Source: Azospirillum sp. TSO35-2 (GTDB lineage Bacteria; Pseudomonadota; Alphaproteobacteria; Azospirillales; Azospirillaceae). Taken from it: DNA of 64,000 nt. Shown piece after piece: positions 18,265-27,364 of this stretch. The first letter of the stretch is position 1; each line of letters begins with the position of its first letter. The notes under the pieces were generated by a model. That model was not told where the DNA came from and ran no database searches. It was given only the letters and a program-made list of their open reading frames with translations. The stretch lies in contig NZ_LGRA01000018.1 in the NCBI RefSeq assembly GCF_003116095.1, positions 768,749-832,748 of the forward strand, in the 5' to 3' direction. Made by a program: the position numbers and the translations under genes.

Positions 18265-18342
18265 GCCCCCTCCCCGACCCTCCCCCGCGTTCGGCGGGAG
18301 AGGGTGCCTTTTGCCAAAGCGGCGGAGGGTTAGGGAGGGGGC
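18265..18342. repeat. GC-rich inverted repeat, CCCTCCCC family
   Basis: Arms GCCCCCTCCCCGACCCTCC and the partner GGAGGGTTAGGGAGGGGGC flank a smaller hairpin-like core (GTTCGGCGGGAGAGGG). The same arms recur at 25142-25244, so this is a dispersed palindromic repeat. Here it lies between convergent genes and may act as a bidirectional terminator. Confidence 0.65.
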
Positions 18343-18357
18343 AACCGCCGCGGCCCC

Positions 18358-19923
18358 TTACTCCGCCGCCAGAGCCTCCGCCGCGACCGGCGGGGTCCAA
18401 CGCAGCACCGGCTTGCGGGCAGCCGCCGTCTCGTCCAGGCGGCGGCGCGGGGTCAGGCGCGGGGCCGCCTGGAAATAAGCGGCGTCGCCCGACTTGGCCC
18501 GCTCCGCCAGCGCGCGCAGCGCGTCGACGAACTGGTCCAGGCTGGCCTTGCTCTCCGTCTCGGTCGGCTCGATCAGCAGGGCACCGTGGACGACCAGCGG
18601 GAAATACATGGTCATCGGGTGGAAGCCCTCGTCGATCAGCGCCTTCGCCATGTCGAGCGTGGTGACCCCGGTCCCCTTCAGGAAACGGTCGTCGAACAGG
18701 CACTCGTGCATGCACGGGCCGTCGAAGGAGGCCGTCATCACGTCCTCCAGCCGCGCCATCACGTAGTTGGCGTTCAGCACCGCGTCGCCCGACGCCTGCC
18801 GCAGCCCATCGGCGCCGTGGCTGAGCATGTAGGCGAGCGCGCGGACGAACATGCCCATCTGGCCGTGGAACGCCTTCATGCGGCCGAAGGCCTGGCCGCC
18901 GCCGGCGTTTTCGACCAGCGCGAAGCCGTTCGCGCCATGGGTGACGTAGGGCACCGGGATGAAGGGCGCCAGCGATTCCGCGAACACCACCGGCCCCGAC
19001 CCCGGACCGCCGCCGCCGTGCGGGGTGGAGAAGGTCTTGTGCAGGTTGATGTGCATGACGTCGATGCCGAGGTCGGCCGGACGCACCCGCCCGACGATGG
19101 CGTTGAAGTTGGCGCCGTCGCAGTAGAAATAGGCCCCGGCCGCGTGCACCGCCTCGGCGATCGTGATGATGTCGCGTTCGAACAGGCCGCAGGTGTTGGG
19201 GTTGGTCAGCATCAATCCGGCGACGTCGGGGCCGAGCTTGGCCTTCAGCGCCTCCAGGTCGACGCGGCCGTCGGCGGTCGCCGGGATGGCGTCGACGCTG
19301 TAGCCGCAGGCGGCGGCGGTCGCCGGGTTGGTGCCGTGGGCGCTTTCCGGCACCAGGATCTTGGTGCGGCCGCTGTCGCCCTTGGCTTCGTGCGCAGAGC
19401 GGATCGCCATGATGCCGCACATCTCGCCATGGGCACCGGCGGCCGGCGCCAGCGTCACGGCGGCCATGCCGGTCAGCGTCTTCAGCCAGTGGGCCAGTTG
19501 GTCCATCAGCTCCAGCGCCCCCTGCACCGTGCTGACCGGCTGCAGCGGGTGGACGTCGGAGAAGCCGGGGAGCCGCGCCATCTTCTCGTTCAGGCGCGGG
19601 TTGTGCTTCATCGTGCAGGAGCCCAGCGGGTAGAAGCCGCTGTCGATGGCGTAGTTCTTCTGCGACAGCCGGGTGTAGTGGCGGACCACCTGCGGCTCGG
19701 CAAGGCCGGGCAGCCCGACCTTGGCGCGCGGCTTCACCGCGCCCAGGCGCGAGGCGACCTTCGGCACGTCGGGCAGGTCGACGCCGCAGCGGCCGGCGCT
19801 GTCCTGTTCGAAGATCAGCGGCTCTTCGATCTGCAGGCCGCGGTTGCCGGTGTAGGTGCCGGTCACGGCGTCCGCCGTGCCGGCGGGAATGGCCGACGGA
19901 CGGCCCTGGGTGTTCATGCTCAT
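18358..19923 (-). CDS. gcvPB: Glycine dehydrogenase (decarboxylating) subunit 2
   Basis: The catalytic PLP-bearing half of split P-protein, 521 residues. P-protein decarboxylates glycine and passes the aminomethyl group to lipoyl-GcvH. The PLP lysine is Lys296 in [19 protein letters not shown], with the glycine-rich stretch after it typical of GcvP. Other landmarks are [16 protein letters not shown] near 95-110 and [11 protein letters not shown] near 268-278. Length is usual for the two-subunit form, in contrast to the roughly 950-residue fused enzyme. The ATG at 19923 overlaps the gcvPA stop by four bases (ATGA); a second ATG at 19917 is possible. It is the last gene of gcvT-gcvH-gcvPA-gcvPB, all under the glycine riboswitch. 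Confidence 0.97.
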   Translation of the reverse strand: MSMNTQGRPSAIPAGTADAVTGTYTGNRGLQIEEPLIFEQDSAGRCGVDLPDVPKVASRLGAVKPRAKVGLPGLAEPQVVRHYTRLSQKNYAIDSGFYPLGSCTMKHNPRLNEKMARLPGFSDVHPLQPVSTVQGALELMDQLAHWLKTLTGMAAVTLAPAAGAHGEMCGIMAIRSAHEAKGDSGRTKILVPESAHGTNPATAAACGYSVDAIPATADGRVDLEALKAKLGPDVAGLMLTNPNTCGLFERDIITIAEAVHAAGAYFYCDGANFNAIVGRVRPADLGIDVMHINLHKTFSTPHGGGGPGSGPVVFAESLAPFIPVPYVTHGANGFALVENAGGGQAFGRMKAFHGQMGMFVRALAYMLSHGADGLRQASGDAVLNANYVMARLEDVMTASFDGPCMHECLFDDRFLKGTGVTTLDMAKALIDEGFHPMTMYFPLVVHGALLIEPTETESKASLDQFVDALRALAERAKSGDAAYFQAAPRLTPRRRLDETAAARKPVLRWTPPVAAEALAAE

Positions 19924-21263
19924 GCCAGAACCTCGGTCAGCGCAGCCGCGAAGGCGTCCATGTCGGCGTCGGTGTTGGTCTCGGTGACGGCGACCAGCAG
20001 CAGGTCATCCATTTCGCCGGGGTAGAGGCGCGACACCGGCACGCCGCCCAGGATGCGGCGCTTGGCCAGCTCCTCGACCACCGCCGCGGCCGGCTTCGGC
20101 AGCTTCACCGTGAACTCGTTGAAGAAGCCGTCGTTCAGCAGCTCGACGCCCGGCACCGCAGCCAGCTTGTCGGCCAGCTGGACCGCCTTGGCATGGTTTA
20201 GTTGGGCGAGCTGGGTGATCCCGGCCTCGCCCAGCAGGCTGACATGAATCGAAAAGGCCAGCGCGCACAGGCCGGAGTTGGTGCAGATGTTCGACGTCGC
20301 CTTCTCGCGGCGGATGTGCTGCTCGCGGGTGGAGAGCGTCAGCACGAAGCCGCGGCGGCCGTCGGCGTCCACCGTCTCGCCGCACAGGCGGCCCGGCATC
20401 TGGCGGACATACTTGTCCTTCACCGCGAACAGCCCGACATAGGGGCCGCCGAAGTTCAGCGCGTTGCCGAAGGACTGGCCTTCCGCCGCGACGATGTCGG
20501 CGCCCATGTCACCCGGCGGGGTCAGCAGCCCCAGCGACAGCGCCTCGGTCACCACGACGATCAGCAGGGCACCCTTGGCCTGGCAGGCGGCGGCAAGCTC
20601 GGTGTAGTCGCGGACATGGCCGAACAGGTCGGGGTTCTGCACGACGACGCAGGAGGTCTTGTCGTCGACCAGCGCCAGCAGATCCTCGCCGCCCCGCGGG
20701 GCCGGCGGCAGGGCCACCGCCTCGAAGCCGATGAAGCGGGCGTCGGTGGTGGTCACGTCGCGGTAATGCGGGTGCAGGCCGCCGGACAGGATCGCCTTCT
20801 TCCGCCGGGTGACGCGGTTGGCCATCATCACCGCTTCGGCGCAGGAGGTGGCGCCGTCGTACATCGACGCGTTGGCCACATCCATGCCGGTCAGCAGCGC
20901 GACCTGGGTCTGGAACTCGAACAGGACCTGCAGCGTGCCCTGGCTCACCTCCGGCTGGTACGGGGTGTAGGCGGTCAGGAACTCGCCGCGCTGGACCAGA
21001 TGGTCGACGGTCGCCGGCACATGGTGGCGGTAGGCGCCGGCGCCGAGGAAGCTCGGCACCGACCCGGCCGGAAGGTTCTTCGCCGCCATCGAGCCCAGCA
21101 GCCGTTCGACCTCAAGCTCGCCCATATGGCTGGGCAAGCCCCCGATCGGGCCGGCCAGCCGGGCCGCCTCGGGCACGTCGCGGAACAGGTCGTCCACCGA
21201 TGTCGCGCGGGTGGCCGCCAGCATCGACTGCCGGTCGGCCTCGGTCAGGGGCAGATACCGCAT
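19920..21263 (-). CDS. gcvPA: Glycine dehydrogenase (decarboxylating) subunit 1
   Basis: The N-terminal, structural half of split glycine dehydrogenase, 447 residues, which forms a heterotetramer with GcvPB. It reads [20 protein letters not shown]. It has the expected [20 protein letters not shown] and [20 protein letters not shown] segments at about 65-110, followed by the degenerate aminotransferase fold ([20 protein letters not shown]). It lacks the PLP lysine motif, as expected for this subunit. It starts one base after the gcvH stop region and ends overlapping gcvPB, so translation of the four-gene unit is tightly coupled. Identification is unambiguous from order and motifs. Confidence 0.97.
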   Translation of the reverse strand: MRYLPLTEADRQSMLAATRATSVDDLFRDVPEAARLAGPIGGLPSHMGELEVERLLGSMAAKNLPAGSVPSFLGAGAYRHHVPATVDHLVQRGEFLTAYTPYQPEVSQGTLQVLFEFQTQVALLTGMDVANASMYDGATSCAEAVMMANRVTRRKKAILSGGLHPHYRDVTTTDARFIGFEAVALPPAPRGGEDLLALVDDKTSCVVVQNPDLFGHVRDYTELAAACQAKGALLIVVVTEALSLGLLTPPGDMGADIVAAEGQSFGNALNFGGPYVGLFAVKDKYVRQMPGRLCGETVDADGRRGFVLTLSTREQHIRREKATSNICTNSGLCALAFSIHVSLLGEAGITQLAQLNHAKAVQLADKLAAVPGVELLNDGFFNEFTVKLPKPAAAVVEELAKRRILGGVPVSRLYPGEMDDLLLVAVTETNTDADMDAFAAALTEVLA

Positions 21264-21264
21264 G

Positions 21265-21639
21265 TTAGTGGGATTCCTCCACGAAGGCCTTGTAGGCCGC
21301 TTCGTCCATCAGCGCGTCGAGCTGGGACAGGTCGCTGAGCGTGAGCTTGAAGAACCAGCCGTCGGTTTCGGCAGCGCTGTTGACCATCGCCGGGTCGTCG
21401 ACCAGCGCCTGGTTCGCTTCCAGCACGGTGCCGGACACCGGGGCGTAGACGTCGCTGGCGGCCTTCACCGATTCGACGACGGCGGCTTCCTTGCCCTGCT
21501 CCAGCTTGCGGCCGGCCTCGGGCAGCTCGACGAACACCACGTCGCCCAACTGGCTCTGGGCGAAGTCGGTGACGCCGACGGTGCCGACGTCGCCTTCGAC
21601 GCGCACCCACTCATGGTCCTTGGTGTACTTCACGGTCAT
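21265..21639 (-). CDS. gcvH: Glycine cleavage system H protein
   Basis: The lipoyl carrier of the glycine cleavage system, 124 residues. It shuttles the aminomethyl intermediate between P-, T- and L-proteins. The lipoyl-attachment lysine is Lys59 in [19 protein letters not shown], the invariant sequence of the family. The start [20 protein letters not shown] is standard. It lies 106 bp downstream of gcvT and directly upstream of gcvPA with a one-base gap. The dihydrolipoyl dehydrogenase (L-protein) is not in the window and is normally shared with other complexes. Confidence 0.98.
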   Translation of the reverse strand: MTVKYTKDHEWVRVEGDVGTVGVTDFAQSQLGDVVFVELPEAGRKLEQGKEAAVVESVKAASDVYAPVSGTVLEANQALVDDPAMVNSAAETDGWFFKLTLSDLSQLDALMDEAAYKAFVEESH

Positions 21640-21745
21640 CTGGGAATCCCCTGTTCCTGAAAATCGTTCGTTTGATTTGGAGATCGAAGTTCTTGGGTTC
21701 CGTCATCCCCCTGCGGGGACGACGGCCGACAGAGCGGCTGTCGGG

Positions 21746-22858
21746 TCAGCCCCGGTAATAACGTTGGGGCACGAAGGGCGTGGCGGCGACGCGGGCCGGC
21801 AGCGGCTTGCCGCGGACGATCAGCGCCAGCGGCGTGTCGATGGCGGAGTTGGCGGTGTCGACATAGCCCATGGCGACCGGCGCCCCGGCGGTCGGGCCGA
21901 AGCCGCCGCTGGTGATCTCGCCGATCCGCGTGCCGCTGGCGTCCTGGATCTCGGTGTGATCGCGGGCCGGCTGGCGGCCTTCCGGCTGGATGCCGACGCG
22001 GCGGCGCGACGCGCCCTCGGTCAGTTGCCGGTGGATGATGGCGTAGCCGGGGAAACCGCCCTCGGCGCGGCGGCGCTTGGGCAGCGTCCATTCCAGCGCG
22101 GCTTCGACCGGGGTGGTGGTGGTGTCGATGTCGTGGCCGTAGAGGCAGAGCCCGGCCTCCAGCCGCAGCGAGTCGCGGGCGCCCAGCCCGATCGCCTCGA
22201 CCTCCGCCTCGCCGAGCAGGGCGCGGGCGATGGCCTCGGCGTCGGCCTTGTCGCAGGAGATCTCGTAGCCATCCTCGCCTGTGTAGCCGGAGCGGGTCAG
22301 GATCACCGGCACACCGTTGAAGGTGGCGGACAGGTAGCTCATGAACTTCATGGTGGCGGCTTCCGGCACGAAGCGGGCCATCACCGACGCCGCCGCCGGA
22401 CCCTGGAGGGCCATCAGCGCCAGATCGTCCAGCAGTTCGACCTCGGCCTTGCCGGCCAGCTTTTCGCGCAGGTGGGCGACGTCCTGCTCCTTGCAGGCGG
22501 CGTTGACGACCAGGAACAGGTGGTCGCCGGCGTTGGTCACCATCAGGTCGTCGAGGATGCCGCCCTGCTCGTTCAGGAACAGCGTGTAGCGCATGCGGCC
22601 CTGCGCCAACCCCTTGATGTCGCCGGGAACCAGCGTTTCCAGCGCCGCGGCGGGATCGTCACCGGTCAGGCGGACCTGCCCCATATGCGAGACGTCGAAC
22701 AGCCCGGCCTTCTCGCGGGTGTGCTGGTGCTCCTTCAGGATGCCCAGCGGGTACTGCACCGGCATGTCATAGCCGGCGAAGGGCACCATACGGGCGCCCA
22801 GCTCGACATGGAGCGCGTGCAGCGGGGTGGTCTTGAGAGCGGTTGCGGCCTCGGTCAC
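21746..22858 (-). CDS. gcvT: Glycine cleavage system aminomethyltransferase (T protein)
   Basis: GcvT, 370 residues. It transfers the methylene group from aminomethyl-lipoyl-GcvH to tetrahydrofolate and releases ammonia. Landmarks are MVPFAGYDMPVQYPLGILKE and FDVSHMGQVRLTG in the N-terminal domain and the folate-site acidic region TRSGYTGEDGYEISC near the middle. The chosen start is GTG at 22858: GGAGGA sits six bases ahead, and the protein then begins VTEAATALKTTPLHALHVEL as expected. A longer frame reaching 22942 would run into the riboswitch and is rejected. It is the first gene of the gcv operon, so its start region is the likely target of riboswitch control. Confidence 0.96.
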   Translation of the reverse strand: MTEAATALKTTPLHALHVELGARMVPFAGYDMPVQYPLGILKEHQHTREKAGLFDVSHMGQVRLTGDDPAAALETLVPGDIKGLAQGRMRYTLFLNEQGGILDDLMVTNAGDHLFLVVNAACKEQDVAHLREKLAGKAEVELLDDLALMALQGPAAASVMARFVPEAATMKFMSYLSATFNGVPVILTRSGYTGEDGYEISCDKADAEAIARALLGEAEVEAIGLGARDSLRLEAGLCLYGHDIDTTTTPVEAALEWTLPKRRRAEGGFPGYAIIHRQLTEGASRRRVGIQPEGRQPARDHTEIQDASGTRIGEITSGGFGPTAGAPVAMGYVDTANSAIDTPLALIVRGKPLPARVAATPFVPQRYYRG

Positions 22859-22905
22859 GCGGGTCCTCCGACAGGGGTATGGCGCCCGCGCCGGGATCGG
22901 CGCGA

Positions 22906-23152
22906 GGGCTTGCCCCCTCTGTCTTGGACCTGAGAGATTCACCGCCGTCCGGTCGAGCCGGACACCCGGTTTACTCCTTCGGTGAGTCGCGGCGGGTGAG
23001 CGCCGAGGCTGCTTTCCAGAGTTGCCTTATCCCCTTGCGGTCCTTTTGCCTGAGAGTTTCCGGGGGCGGTTGCTCCTTCGGCGCCGCCCGTGAACCTGCC
23101 GATTTGCGACGAGCTCCCGGACGATCTCTCCCGCGAGGGATCATCGGCGTGA
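22906..23152 (-). promoter_or_regulatory. Tandem glycine riboswitch upstream of gcvT
   Basis: On the minus strand two glycine aptamers follow each other in the 5' leader of gcvT. The first (about 23150-23035) contains CCGAAGGAGCAA, then GAAACTCTCAGGCAAAAGGAC. The second (about 23030-22906) contains ACCGAAGGAGTAAACC, then GTGAATCTCTCAGGTCCAAG and AGAGGGGGC. These conserved GAAGGAG, CTCTCAGG and AGGACAG-like pieces are the diagnostic core of the class. A GC-rich stretch between aptamer 2 and the ribosome site (22860-22905) probably forms the expression platform. Glycine binding is expected to switch on the cleavage operon. Confidence 0.95.
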
Positions 23153-23159
23153 TGGCGGC

Positions 23160-23188
23160 ACACTGTCGCGATTGGATAAGTTTGTCAA
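23160..23188 (-). promoter_or_regulatory. Candidate gcv operon promoter
   Basis: On the minus strand a perfect TTGACA (23188-23183) is followed after 17 bp by CAGTGT (23165-23160), which would start transcription just ahead of the glycine riboswitch. The -10 is weak; spacing and position are good. Confidence 0.5.
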
Positions 23189-23253
23189 TCGGGGTAACGG
23201 GCGGCGGGCCGCCGAACCCGAGACGCCGTCTTGCCGGATTGCGCTCATATCGA

Positions 23254-23339
23254 CGTCATTCCCGCGAAGGCGGGAATCCAGGCTCCACCTTCAAGCAACA
23301 CAGTGGTAACGCTGGATTCCCGCCTTCGCGGGAATGACG
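23254..23339. repeat. 28-bp inverted repeat pair, dRS3-like
   Basis: Two 28-base arms (23254-23281 and 23312-23339) are perfect reverse complements separated by 30 bases. Each arm itself contains ATTCCC-N8-GGGAAT, the pattern of the Neisseria dRS3 repeat, also scattered through other proteobacterial genomes. It lies between the gcv promoter and the lipoprotein gene and has no coding content. Confidence 0.75.
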
Positions 23340-23380
23340 GTCGGAAAAAACGAACTGGAAACTCACAACAGTCCGGCGCC

Positions 23381-23977
23381 TTACTTCTTCACCTGCGTCC
23401 GGTTGAAGTTCAGTTGCTCCGGCGTCAGCTGGAAGCCCAGATAGATCTTCCAGTCCTTGGCGTTGGCGTCCTTGGGCAGCGGGATCTTCGGGGCCAGTTC
23501 CTCCTTGCTGCCGGCGCGCGGCTGACCGGGGACGAAGGTCACGTCGGTGTCGAAATAGGCCTTGGACACCAGCGTGTCGTCCGGCTGGGCCAGCGCGACG
23601 AAATACTGGTACTTGGCGGTGTCGCCCTTCAGCGCCGGGCCGCGTTCGGCCACCAGATAGACGTTCACGTTCACGGTGACGCCGGTGCTGGTGTATTCGC
23701 AGTTGCCGGAATAATCGGTCAGGGCGGCGCGCGACTCCAGATCGGTCAGGTCCTTGCCGCCGGGACGGAACACCGTCACCTCCTGCAGGTCGCGGACGAT
23801 GTTGACCTTCGGGCAGGCGAGCGCCAGTTCGGCGGGGTCCTTCGGCCCCAGGCCGGAGCAGCCGGACAGCACCAGCAGGGCCCCGGTCGCCAGCAGCGCA
23901 GGGCGGGCCATCGCCCAGCGGGACGCCAGCGGGCTTTTCCGGGCGGGGGTTCCTATATTACGGTCGCGGCGGTCCAT
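23381..23977 (-). CDS. Hypothetical lipoprotein
   Basis: A 198-residue predicted lipoprotein. The N-terminus is basic, followed by the hydrophobic stretch MARPALLATGALLVLSGCSG; the LSGC lipobox predicts diacylglyceryl modification at that cysteine. The rest is a beta-rich soluble domain (VNVNVYLVAERGPALKGD, then YQYFVALAQPDDTLVSKAYF) ending in LTPEQLNFNRTQVKK. I do not recognise a named family, though similar lipoproteins are common in Rhodospirillales. The start is chosen as ATG 23977; ATG 23911 would leave a more compact signal peptide and is also plausible. No ribosome site is strong at either. It is divergent from ispH. Confidence 0.75.
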   Translation of the reverse strand: MDRRDRNIGTPARKSPLASRWAMARPALLATGALLVLSGCSGLGPKDPAELALACPKVNIVRDLQEVTVFRPGGKDLTDLESRAALTDYSGNCEYTSTGVTVNVNVYLVAERGPALKGDTAKYQYFVALAQPDDTLVSKAYFDTDVTFVPGQPRAGSKEELAPKIPLPKDANAKDWKIYLGFQLTPEQLNFNRTQVKK

Positions 23978-24157
23978 CGGTTCGGCCTGATCGGTTAACG
24001 GGCTGTTGGACCGCGACTTTAGTGTCCCAGCTTGACCGGCACAAGGCCGCGCCGCGGTCCTATTCCTTGAGACGGTTCGATGTGACGGTTCAACGCAGGA
24101 CGCAACCGGGCTGAAACGACCCCCAGATCGACCCATGGCAAGAACGGAACAGCGCCT

Positions 24158-25123
24158 ATGACCACGACGCCTCCCCTGACGATCCTCCTCGCCGCCCCGC
24201 GCGGTTTCTGCGCCGGGGTGGACCGGGCGATCCAGATCGTCGAGACGGCGCTCGACCGCTACGGCCCACCGGTCTATGTCCGGCACGAGATCGTCCACAA
24301 CCGCTTCGTCGTCGAAAGCCTGGAGGCCAAGGGCGCCGTCTTCGTCGACGAACTGACCGAGGTGCCGGACGGCGTGCCGGTGGTGTTCTCCGCCCACGGC
24401 GTGCCGAAGTCGGTGCCGCAGGCCGCCGAGGCGCGCGGGCTGTTCTATCTCGACGCCACCTGCCCGCTGGTCAGCAAGGTCCACCGCGAGGCCGAACGCC
24501 ACCACGAGGACGGCCGCCAGATCGTGCTGATCGGCCACGCCGGCCACCCGGAGGTGATCGGCACCATGGGCCAGTTGCCCGACGGCGCCGTCGTGCTGGT
24601 CGAGACGGTGGCCGACGTGGCGGCGCTGGAGGTGCGCGACCCGGAGAACCTCGCCTTCGCCACCCAGACCACCCTGTCGGTCGACGAGACGACGGAGATC
24701 CTGGCCGCGCTGCAGGCCCGCTTCCCCGCCATCGCCGGGCCGAAGAAGGAGGACATCTGCTACGCCACCACCAACCGGCAGGCGGCGGTGAAGGCCATCG
24801 CGCCGATGGTGGACGCGCTGCTGGTGCTGGGCGCGCCGAATTCCTCCAACTCCAAGCGGCTGGTGGAGGTGGCGAAGACCCACGGCTGCCCGGCGGCCCA
24901 ACTGGTCCAGCGCGCGGCCGACATCGACTGGACCGCGCTGGCCGGCATCGCCCGGCTCGGCATCACCGCCGGCGCGTCGGCCCCGGAAGTGCTGGTGGAG
25001 GAGGTGATTGCCGCCGCCCGCGCCCGCTTCGACGTGACGGTGGAGGAGTTGCGCACCGCGACCGAAAGCGTCGTCTTCAAGCTGCCGCGCGCGCTGACGG
25101 AGGAACCGGCAGCGGGGGTGTGA
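24158..25123 (+). CDS. ispH: 4-hydroxy-3-methylbut-2-enyl diphosphate reductase
   Basis: IspH (LytB), 321 residues, the last enzyme of the MEP isoprenoid pathway. It reduces HMBPP to IPP and DMAPP. The three cysteines that hold the 4Fe-4S cluster are Cys18 (RGFCAGV), Cys102 ([11 protein letters not shown]) and Cys201 ([10 protein letters not shown]). Substrate-binding histidines are at 46 (HEIVHNRF), 80 (SAHGVP) and 130 (GHAGHPEV), and the NSSNSKRL stretch binds the diphosphate. All expected residues are present. It stands alone in the plus direction and is followed by the CCCTCCCC-family inverted repeat. Length is typical. Confidence 0.98.
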   Translation: MTTTPPLTILLAAPRGFCAGVDRAIQIVETALDRYGPPVYVRHEIVHNRFVVESLEAKGAVFVDELTEVPDGVPVVFSAHGVPKSVPQAAEARGLFYLDATCPLVSKVHREAERHHEDGRQIVLIGHAGHPEVIGTMGQLPDGAVVLVETVADVAALEVRDPENLAFATQTTLSVDETTEILAALQARFPAIAGPKKEDICYATTNRQAAVKAIAPMVDALLVLGAPNSSNSKRLVEVAKTHGCPAAQLVQRAADIDWTALAGIARLGITAGASAPEVLVEEVIAAARARFDVTVEELRTATESVVFKLPRALTEEPAAGV

Positions 25124-25141
25124 CCGTCGGCGCTCCACTTT

Positions 25142-25244
25142 GCCCCCTCCCCAACCCTCCCCCGCTCGCGCGGGAGAGGGAGCAAGCGTCGGAGCGGCGG
25201 AGTTCCCTCTCCCGCGGAACGCGGGGGAGGGTTAGGGAGGGGGC
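25142..25244. repeat. Composite GC-rich inverted repeat, CCCTCCCC family
   Basis: Outer arms (25142-25165 and 25221-25244, GCCCCCTCCCC... with ...GGGGAGGGGGC) pair over 24 bases with one mismatch. Inner arms CGCGGGAGAGGGA and TCCCTCTCCCGCG pair perfectly over 13. It is a longer relative of the repeat at 18265-18342 and lies between convergent ispH and cobQ, where it could stop transcription from both sides. Confidence 0.7.
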
Positions 25245-25261
25245 ACCGTCGGCCCCCGCCT

Positions 25262-26737
25262 TCACCCCTCCGCCACCGCCAGCAGCCCATCGACATCGAC
25301 CACGCCCTCCAGCCGGTCGGCGATGGCGTCGAGCGCCCGTTCCACCGCGACGCCGTAGGCAAGCTCCGACCCAACGCCCAGCCCGCGCAGATAGGCGGCG
25401 CGGAAGCCGTCGGCGCCGAACAGGCCGTGCAGGTAGCAGCCGGCGACCCGCCCATCCGCCGACTCGGCACCGTCGGTGACGCCGCCGGCGAGCGCCAGCA
25501 TCGGCCGTGCCCGGTCCGCCCCCTCGGTGCGGCCCATGTGCATCTCGTAGCCGGCGACGGCGGCGCCGGTGCGGCGCTCGGTGCCCTGCGCTTCCTCCAG
25601 CACCTTCGGGCCTTTCAGCACCGTTTCGACGTCGAGCAGGCCGAGACCGGCGGCCTCGCCCGGCGGGCCCTCGATGCCGTCGGGATCGGCGATGCGGTGG
25701 CCCAGCATCTGGTAGCCGCCGCAGATGCCGAGCACCCGGCCGCCGCGCCGCCAATGGGCCAGCAGGTCGATGTCCCAGCCCTGCGCCCGCAGGAACCCGA
25801 GATCGGCGATGGTCGCCTTGGTGCCGGGCAGGATCACCAGATCGGCGTCGGCCGGCAACGGGCGGCCCGGCGGCACCATGGTCAGGGCGACGCCGGGTTC
25901 CTGCGCCAGCGGGTCGAAATCGTCGAAGTTGGCGATGCGCGACAGCATCGGCACGGCGACGCGCACCGCCCCGTCCCCCGACGCCCGCGGCCGGTCGAGC
26001 GCCACGGCGTCCTCCGCCGGCAGGGTCGCCGCTTCGGCGAACCAGGGCACGACGCCGAACCCGCGCCAGCCGGTGTGGCGTTCAATCACCCGCAGCCCTT
26101 CATCGAACAGGCGAACGTCGCCGCGGAACTTGTTGATCAGAAAGCCCTTGATCCGCTCCTGTTCAGATTTTGGTAGAAGAGCGTGCGTGCCGACCAGACT
26201 GGCGATCACGCCGCCGCGGTCGATGTCGCCGACCAGGATCACCGGGACGTCGGCGGCGGTGGCGAAGCCCATGTTGGCGATGTCACCGGCCCGCAGATTG
26301 ACCTCCGCCGGGCTGCCGGCGCCCTCGACCACCACGATGTCGGCCTCGGCCTTCAGCCGCTCGAAGCTGTCCAGCACGGTGCCGAGCAGCTCGCGCTTGC
26401 GCGCCTGATAGTCGGCGGCCCGCGCGGTGCCGACCACCACGCCGCGCACCACCACCTGGCTGCCGACGTCCGACTGCGGCTTCAGCAACACCGGGTTCAT
26501 GTGGACGCTGGGCGCCACGCCGCAGGCCCGGGCCTGGAGCGCCTGGGCACGGCCGATCTCGCCGCCGTCCGCCGTCACCGCGGCGTTGTTGGACATGTTC
26601 TGCGGCTTGAACGGCCGGACGGTCAGCCCGCGCCGCACCAGCGCCCGGCACAGCCCGGCCACCAGCAGCGACTTCCCCACGTCGGAGCCGGTGCCCTGCA
26701 GCATGATTGCCCGCGACCGCATCGCCCGTGACCGCAT
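25262..26737 (-). CDS. cobQ: Cobyric acid synthase
   Basis: CobQ (CbiP), 491 residues, a glutamine-dependent amidase that adds amides to adenosylcobyrinic acid a,c-diamide in coenzyme B12 synthesis. The N-terminal ATP-binding module starts [19 protein letters not shown] with a P-loop-like GTGSDVGKS and continues [12 protein letters not shown]. The C-terminal class I glutaminase domain has the nucleophile cysteine in [11 protein letters not shown] and a histidine in CYLHGLFG. The start is uncertain: the N-terminus contains a 15-bp tandem duplication ([12 protein letters not shown]), so ATG codons at residues 1, 6 and 12 all compete. It is the last gene of cupin-cobU-cobO-cobQ. Confidence 0.96.
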   Translation of the reverse strand: MRSRAMRSRAIMLQGTGSDVGKSLLVAGLCRALVRRGLTVRPFKPQNMSNNAAVTADGGEIGRAQALQARACGVAPSVHMNPVLLKPQSDVGSQVVVRGVVVGTARAADYQARKRELLGTVLDSFERLKAEADIVVVEGAGSPAEVNLRAGDIANMGFATAADVPVILVGDIDRGGVIASLVGTHALLPKSEQERIKGFLINKFRGDVRLFDEGLRVIERHTGWRGFGVVPWFAEAATLPAEDAVALDRPRASGDGAVRVAVPMLSRIANFDDFDPLAQEPGVALTMVPPGRPLPADADLVILPGTKATIADLGFLRAQGWDIDLLAHWRRGGRVLGICGGYQMLGHRIADPDGIEGPPGEAAGLGLLDVETVLKGPKVLEEAQGTERRTGAAVAGYEMHMGRTEGADRARPMLALAGGVTDGAESADGRVAGCYLHGLFGADGFRAAYLRGLGVGSELAYGVAVERALDAIADRLEGVVDVDGLLAVAEG

Positions 26738-26740
26738 GGC

Positions 26741-27364
26741 TCAGAACTCGATGCCGGCCTGGGCCTTCACCCCGGCCTCGAACGGGTGCTTGACCAGCGT
26801 CATCTCGGTGACGAGGTCGGCGGCGGCGATCAGCTCCGGCTTGGCGTTGCGGCCGGTGATGCAGACATGCAGATCGGGCCGGCGGGCGGCCAGCGTCGCC
26901 AGCACCTCGTCCAGGGCCAAGTAATCCATGCGCAGCACGATGTTCAGCTCGTCCAGCACGATCAGGCGATAGCGCGGGTCGGCCATCAGCTCCTTTGCCT
27001 TGGCCCAGGCGGCCTCGGCGGCGGCAATGTCGCGGGCGCGGTCCTGGGTGTCCCAGGTGAAGCCTTCGCCCATCGTGTAGAAGTCGACCAGATCCTCGAA
27101 GCGCTCCAGCGCCACCGTCTCGCCGGTCGACCAAGCGCCCTTGACGAACTGCACCATGCCGACGCGCATGCCATGGCCGACCGCGCGCATCATCAGTCCG
27201 AAGGCGGCGGTGGACTTGCCCTTGCCCTTGCCGGTGTGGACCATCAGCAGGCCCTTCTCCACCGTCTTGGAGGCGAGCGCCCGCTCCTGCAACGCCTTGC
27301 GGCGCTTCATCTTCTCGGCGTGGCGGCGGTTGGTCTCGTCGGTGTCGACCGGGGTATTGGTCAT
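26741..27364 (-). CDS. cobO: Cob(I)yrinic acid a,c-diamide adenosyltransferase
   Basis: CobO (BtuR/CobA type), 207 residues, transfers the 5'-deoxyadenosyl group from ATP to cob(I)alamin precursors. The unusual P-loop MVHTGKGKGKSTAAFG lies at residues 41-56. It is preceded by a basic N-terminal helix (RRHAEKMKRRKALQERA) typical of the proteobacterial enzyme. The later segments MVQFVKGAWSTGE and IVLDELNIVLRMDYLAL with the conserved DELN complete the family signature. The ATG at 27364 overlaps the cobU stop by four bases and the stop lies only a few bases from the cobQ start, so the genes are coupled. Confidence 0.96.
   Translation of the reverse strand: MTNTPVDTDETNRRHAEKMKRRKALQERALASKTVEKGLLMVHTGKGKGKSTAAFGLMMRAVGHGMRVGMVQFVKGAWSTGETVALERFEDLVDFYTMGEGFTWDTQDRARDIAAAEAAWAKAKELMADPRYRLIVLDELNIVLRMDYLALDEVLATLAARRPDLHVCITGRNAKPELIAAADLVTEMTLVKHPFEAGVKAQAGIEF

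Noticed and set aside
18265..18342. CRISPR-like repeat
   Set aside because: It is a single inverted repeat with no regular repeat-spacer array; no cas gene is in the window.
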